Assembly (NCBI GenBank): GCA_018818505.1
Contig: JAHIRR010000267.1
Location: forward strand, 1-7,752
Length of the DNA: 7,752 bases
From: Candidatus Omnitrophota bacterium
GTDB lineage: Bacteria; Omnitrophota; Koll11; Gorgyraeales; Gorgyraeaceae
Reading direction: 5' to 3'
The position numbers and the translations under genes are program-made. Below, one piece after another: positions 5,230 through 7,752 of the stretch. The notes beneath the pieces were generated by a model. That model searched no databases. It was not told the origin of the DNA and saw only the letters and a list, made by a program, of their open reading frames with translations. The first letter of the stretch is position 1; each line of letters opens with the position of its first letter.

Positions 5230-7752
5230 AATATAGCATTGATTCAGTGTCCGGGATGGGGAAGGGATTGCCCTCCGTATACACTGGCTTTATTTTCTGC
5301 GATATTGAGAAGGGCAGGTCATGGAGTAATAAATGTTGACCTGAATAATATCTTGTATTGCAGCGGGCCTGATGAATACAGGAAATACTGGGATGACAAG
5401 GACCTGTATTCCTTCTGGAGCAATGAGTCTCTGATAAAGAAATTCATCCAGGATAATAAGCGGATGATAGATTTCCAGATAGACAGGATCCTGAAGAGCA
5501 ATGCAAGGATCATAGGCTTTACAGTACATTTTACATCCTTATTGATGAGCATGGAGTTAGCTAGGATGATTAAACACAGGGATAAAGATAGGATCATAGT
5601 CTTTGGGGGACCTGATTGCTGTCGGGAACTAAGAGGAGAATTCATAATAAAAGACGGCGCTGTGGATGTCGTGGCAATAGGTGAAGGCGAATTGACCATG
5701 CTTGAATTAGTAAGGCAAGTCCAGGAGGCAGGAAAGGTAGAGTTTTGTAAGGGTACTTTGATCAGGCAGGGAGATGGTTTTATTGACTGCGAGGACCCTG
5801 AGATAATAAGGAACCTGGACCTCTTGCCATTTCCTGACTATTCTGATTTTTCAGATGACATTAAATCCGGCGTGTACAGGGAGCCGCAGCGACTTGATAT
5901 CTTTGACAGTCGCAGCTGTATTATTAGGTGCCATTTTTGCAGTGAATGGCAATACTGGAAGACCTATAGGACCATGAGCGGGTGGAGGATCTTTAGTGAG
6001 ATCCAGCACCATGTATCCATTTTTCCCAAAGTGAACTATTTTTATTTTATCGGTTCGCTTCTTAATGGAAACATTAAAGAGCTGTCCCGTTTCTGCGATC
6101 TTGTTATTGAAAATAAACTCAAGATCAGATGGGCAGGCCAGCCAATAGTAAGGCCAGAGATGACAGAAGGGCTATTGAATAAGATGAGACAGTCAGGATG
6201 TGAATGGCTGGGTTTTGGCATTGAAAGCGGGTCTGAAAGAGTAGTCCATAGCATGAACAAGAGATTTTCTATGGAGGACGCAGGAAAGAATCTCAGGAAT
6301 GCGCATCGTTCCGGTATAATGGTGCAGGCCAATTTTATGTTTGGCATACCTGGCGAGACAGAGGCGGATTTTAAAGAGACTATTGAGTTTTTAAGGCGCA
6401 ACAGAGAAAATATAGATTCTGTACTGGCCAGTCAGTCTTTTTGTGTGCTTGATAAAGGTACATATCTATACAATCACGCTGATAAATTCGGCATTAAAGA
6501 CAGGGATCATCATCTTTACTGGGAATCTGACAATGGCAAGAATACCTATCCTGAAAGATTCAGGCGCTATGAGGAGTTTTGCCAGGTTGCGCTTTCTCTT
6601 GGCCTGCCTGAAACTTCAGGCGTATTAAGGGTCAAGCCTGATAAATGGGTACTTCTGGGAGATTATTATAATTTCAAAAAAGATTACAATAGCGCGGTTG
6701 ATTGCTACAGGAAATCACTTGAAATTGAGTCATATAATGAGACAGTTGTTGAAAAGATAAGGACCTGTAAGGCCAGCATGAACAAGGCAGATATAGATTT
6801 TCTTGTCTTAGAGTCAAGGTTTATGTCGTACGTTAAAAATGACGGTTATGACATAAATAGTTTTAAGGGGTGGCTGGGCAATTATTGCAGGGATGTCAGG
6901 TTAAATAACGGCATTATAAGATTTAATGAAAAACAGAATTGCATCATAGAGAGTCTTTATCGGCAGGGACTTTATAAGAAGATATTCAACTTTATATTAG
7001 CAGAGGTCCAGAAAGAAAGGCGCGACGAAGAAGTATTGGCATTTCCTTATTGGCTGACCATAGACCCTACAAACTTCTGTATGCTTAAATGCCCCTTTTG
7101 TCCAACAGGCCAGGCCAGGAATTCGAGGAAAAAGGGTATATTAAGTTTTGAGAATTTCAAGAGAATAATAGAAGAGCTGGGGCCTTACCTGATTCACGTA
7201 GATTTCTGTAATTGGGGAGAGCCCCTGTTAAATAAAGATATTTATAGAATGATAAGCCTTGCCAAGGAATACAAGATAGACATAAAAATAGATTCAAATT
7301 TTAATCATCTGACTGAGAGGGGCGCTGAAGAGATGGTGCGCTCAGGATTGGACAAGGTCATTGTTTCCATTGACGGCATTACGCCTGAGACCTATTCGAA
7401 GTATAGGATAGGCGGTGATTTTGAAAAGGCAATGGGAAACATGAAGTTATTGATAAAGAAGAAGAGGGAGCTTGAAAGCGATAAACCTTATATCTCCTGG
7501 CAGTTCTTAGTGTTCCGTCATAATGAACACGAGATAGAGGGTGCCAAGAGAATGGCTAGGGAGATGGGAGTAGACCACATAGGCATTACCAAGGCATTTA
7601 TTGGAAACAAGGAATGGTTTCCTTTAAGCGAGGAATATAGTTTTTATCATAATGGAGATACTAAAGAGATCTCATCAGGTAAGACAGAGGAAAGATTCAA
7701 GAAGCCTGAGAATAATTTTTGCAATTGGCCGTGGGAGGCAGTAGTTATAAAC
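5227..7752 (+). CDS. Partial B12-binding radical SAM protein fused to TPR and a second radical SAM/SPASM domain
   Basis: The frame stays open for 842 codons from ATG 5227 to the window edge, so the 3' end is missing. Residues 1 to about 160 resemble the cobalamin-binding Rossmann domain of BchE-type radical SAM proteins (N-terminal ALIQCPG, PPYTLALFSAILRRAGH, FGGPD at 126-130, GEGE at 152-155). The usual DxHxxG base-off motif is not seen. Radical SAM core 1 has C231/C235/C238 (CX3CX2C), IESGSER at 332-338 and FGIPGET at 372-378. About 472-506 is a TPR-like helical pair. Core 2 has TNFC at 615-618 with C622 and C625, WGEP at 663-666 and a conserved SIDG stretch. C832 with following WPWE looks like the first part of a SPASM region cut by the edge. 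Such B12 enzymes do methylations and ring or carbon-skeleton chemistry; this one's substrate is unknown. Its position suggests glycan, lipid or peptide tailoring. Confidence 0.92.
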   Translation, partial: MNIALIQCPGWGRDCPPYTLALFSAILRRAGHGVINVDLNNILYCSGPDEYRKYWDDKDLYSFWSNESLIKKFIQDNKRMIDFQIDRILKSNARIIGFTVHFTSLLMSMELARMIKHRDKDRIIVFGGPDCCRELRGEFIIKDGAVDVVAIGEGELTMLELVRQVQEAGKVEFCKGTLIRQGDGFIDCEDPEIIRNLDLLPFPDYSDFSDDIKSGVYREPQRLDIFDSRSCIIRCHFCSEWQYWKTYRTMSGWRIFSEIQHHVSIFPKVNYFYFIGSLLNGNIKELSRFCDLVIENKLKIRWAGQPIVRPEMTEGLLNKMRQSGCEWLGFGIESGSERVVHSMNKRFSMEDAGKNLRNAHRSGIMVQANFMFGIPGETEADFKETIEFLRRNRENIDSVLASQSFCVLDKGTYLYNHADKFGIKDRDHHLYWESDNGKNTYPERFRRYEEFCQVALSLGLPETSGVLRVKPDKWVLLGDYYNFKKDYNSAVDCYRKSLEIESYNETVVEKIRTCKASMNKADIDFLVLESRFMSYVKNDGYDINSFKGWLGNYCRDVRLNNGIIRFNEKQNCIIESLYRQGLYKKIFNFILAEVQKERRDEEVLAFPYWLTIDPTNFCMLKCPFCPTGQARNSRKKGILSFENFKRIIEELGPYLIHVDFCNWGEPLLNKDIYRMISLAKEYKIDIKIDSNFNHLTERGAEEMVRSGLDKVIVSIDGITPETYSKYRIGGDFEKAMGNMKLLIKKKRELESDKPYISWQFLVFRHNEHEIEGAKRMAREMGVDHIGITKAFIGNKEWFPLSEEYSFYHNGDTKEISSGKTEERFKKPENNFCNWPWEAVVIN

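Noticed and set aside
5319..5699. Overlapping minus-strand ORFs of 79 and 126 codons
   Set aside because: Antisense to the B12-binding-like domain, where the + frame shows family landmarks.
6042..6401. 119-codon minus-strand ORF
   Set aside because: Antisense to the radical SAM core with ESGSE and GIPGE motifs; shadow only.
6443..6628. 61-codon + strand ORF
   Set aside because: Out of frame inside the continuous B12-radical SAM gene; no start signal or motif.
1..7752. CRISPR arrays, insertion sequences, tRNA or rRNA genes
   Set aside because: No direct repeat-spacer pattern, transposase motif, terminal inverted repeats or RNA-gene landmarks seen; the window is filled by three coding frames.

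Overview
The window is wholly protein-coding on the + strand. Three very closely packed genes appear to form one transcription unit that enters from the left and leaves on the right: a glycosyltransferase/radical-SAM fusion (1-3948, 5' end missing), a membrane-anchored SGNH hydrolase-like protein carrying TPR repeats (3953-5227), and a cobalamin-binding radical-SAM/TPR/radical-SAM fusion (5227-7752, 3' end missing). No RNA gene, mobile element, CRISPR array, terminator or gap over 300 bases was found. The only bases between genes are four at 3949-3952, and genes 2 and 3 share one base.

Layout: the left gene encodes, in order, the tail of a GT2 glycosyltransferase, a full GT4-type glycosyltransferase, a radical SAM domain with a SPASM-like cysteine cluster, and a second radical SAM domain with its own SPASM-like region. 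The middle gene encodes a single N-terminal membrane anchor followed by an SGNH/GDSL-type fold, split by about three TPR units. The right gene encodes a B12-binding-like domain, a radical SAM core, a TPR-like unit, and another radical SAM core whose SPASM region runs off the window. That makes four separate CX3CX2C radical SAM sites in three genes.

The setting looks like a surface polysaccharide or glycoconjugate locus: two sugar transferases, a probable periplasmic acyl esterase or acyltransferase, and several radical enzymes that could tailor the sugar, lipid or an attached peptide. What the radical SAM domains act on cannot be read from the sequence.

The organism is bacterial and probably anaerobic or from an uncultivated lineage. 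Very long fused glycosyltransferase and radical SAM proteins, B12-radical SAM proteins, heavy AGG/AGA arginine use and moderate-to-low GC recall Omnitrophota (PVC-related) or Elusimicrobiota-like genomes. This placement is inference only, since no marker gene is present.
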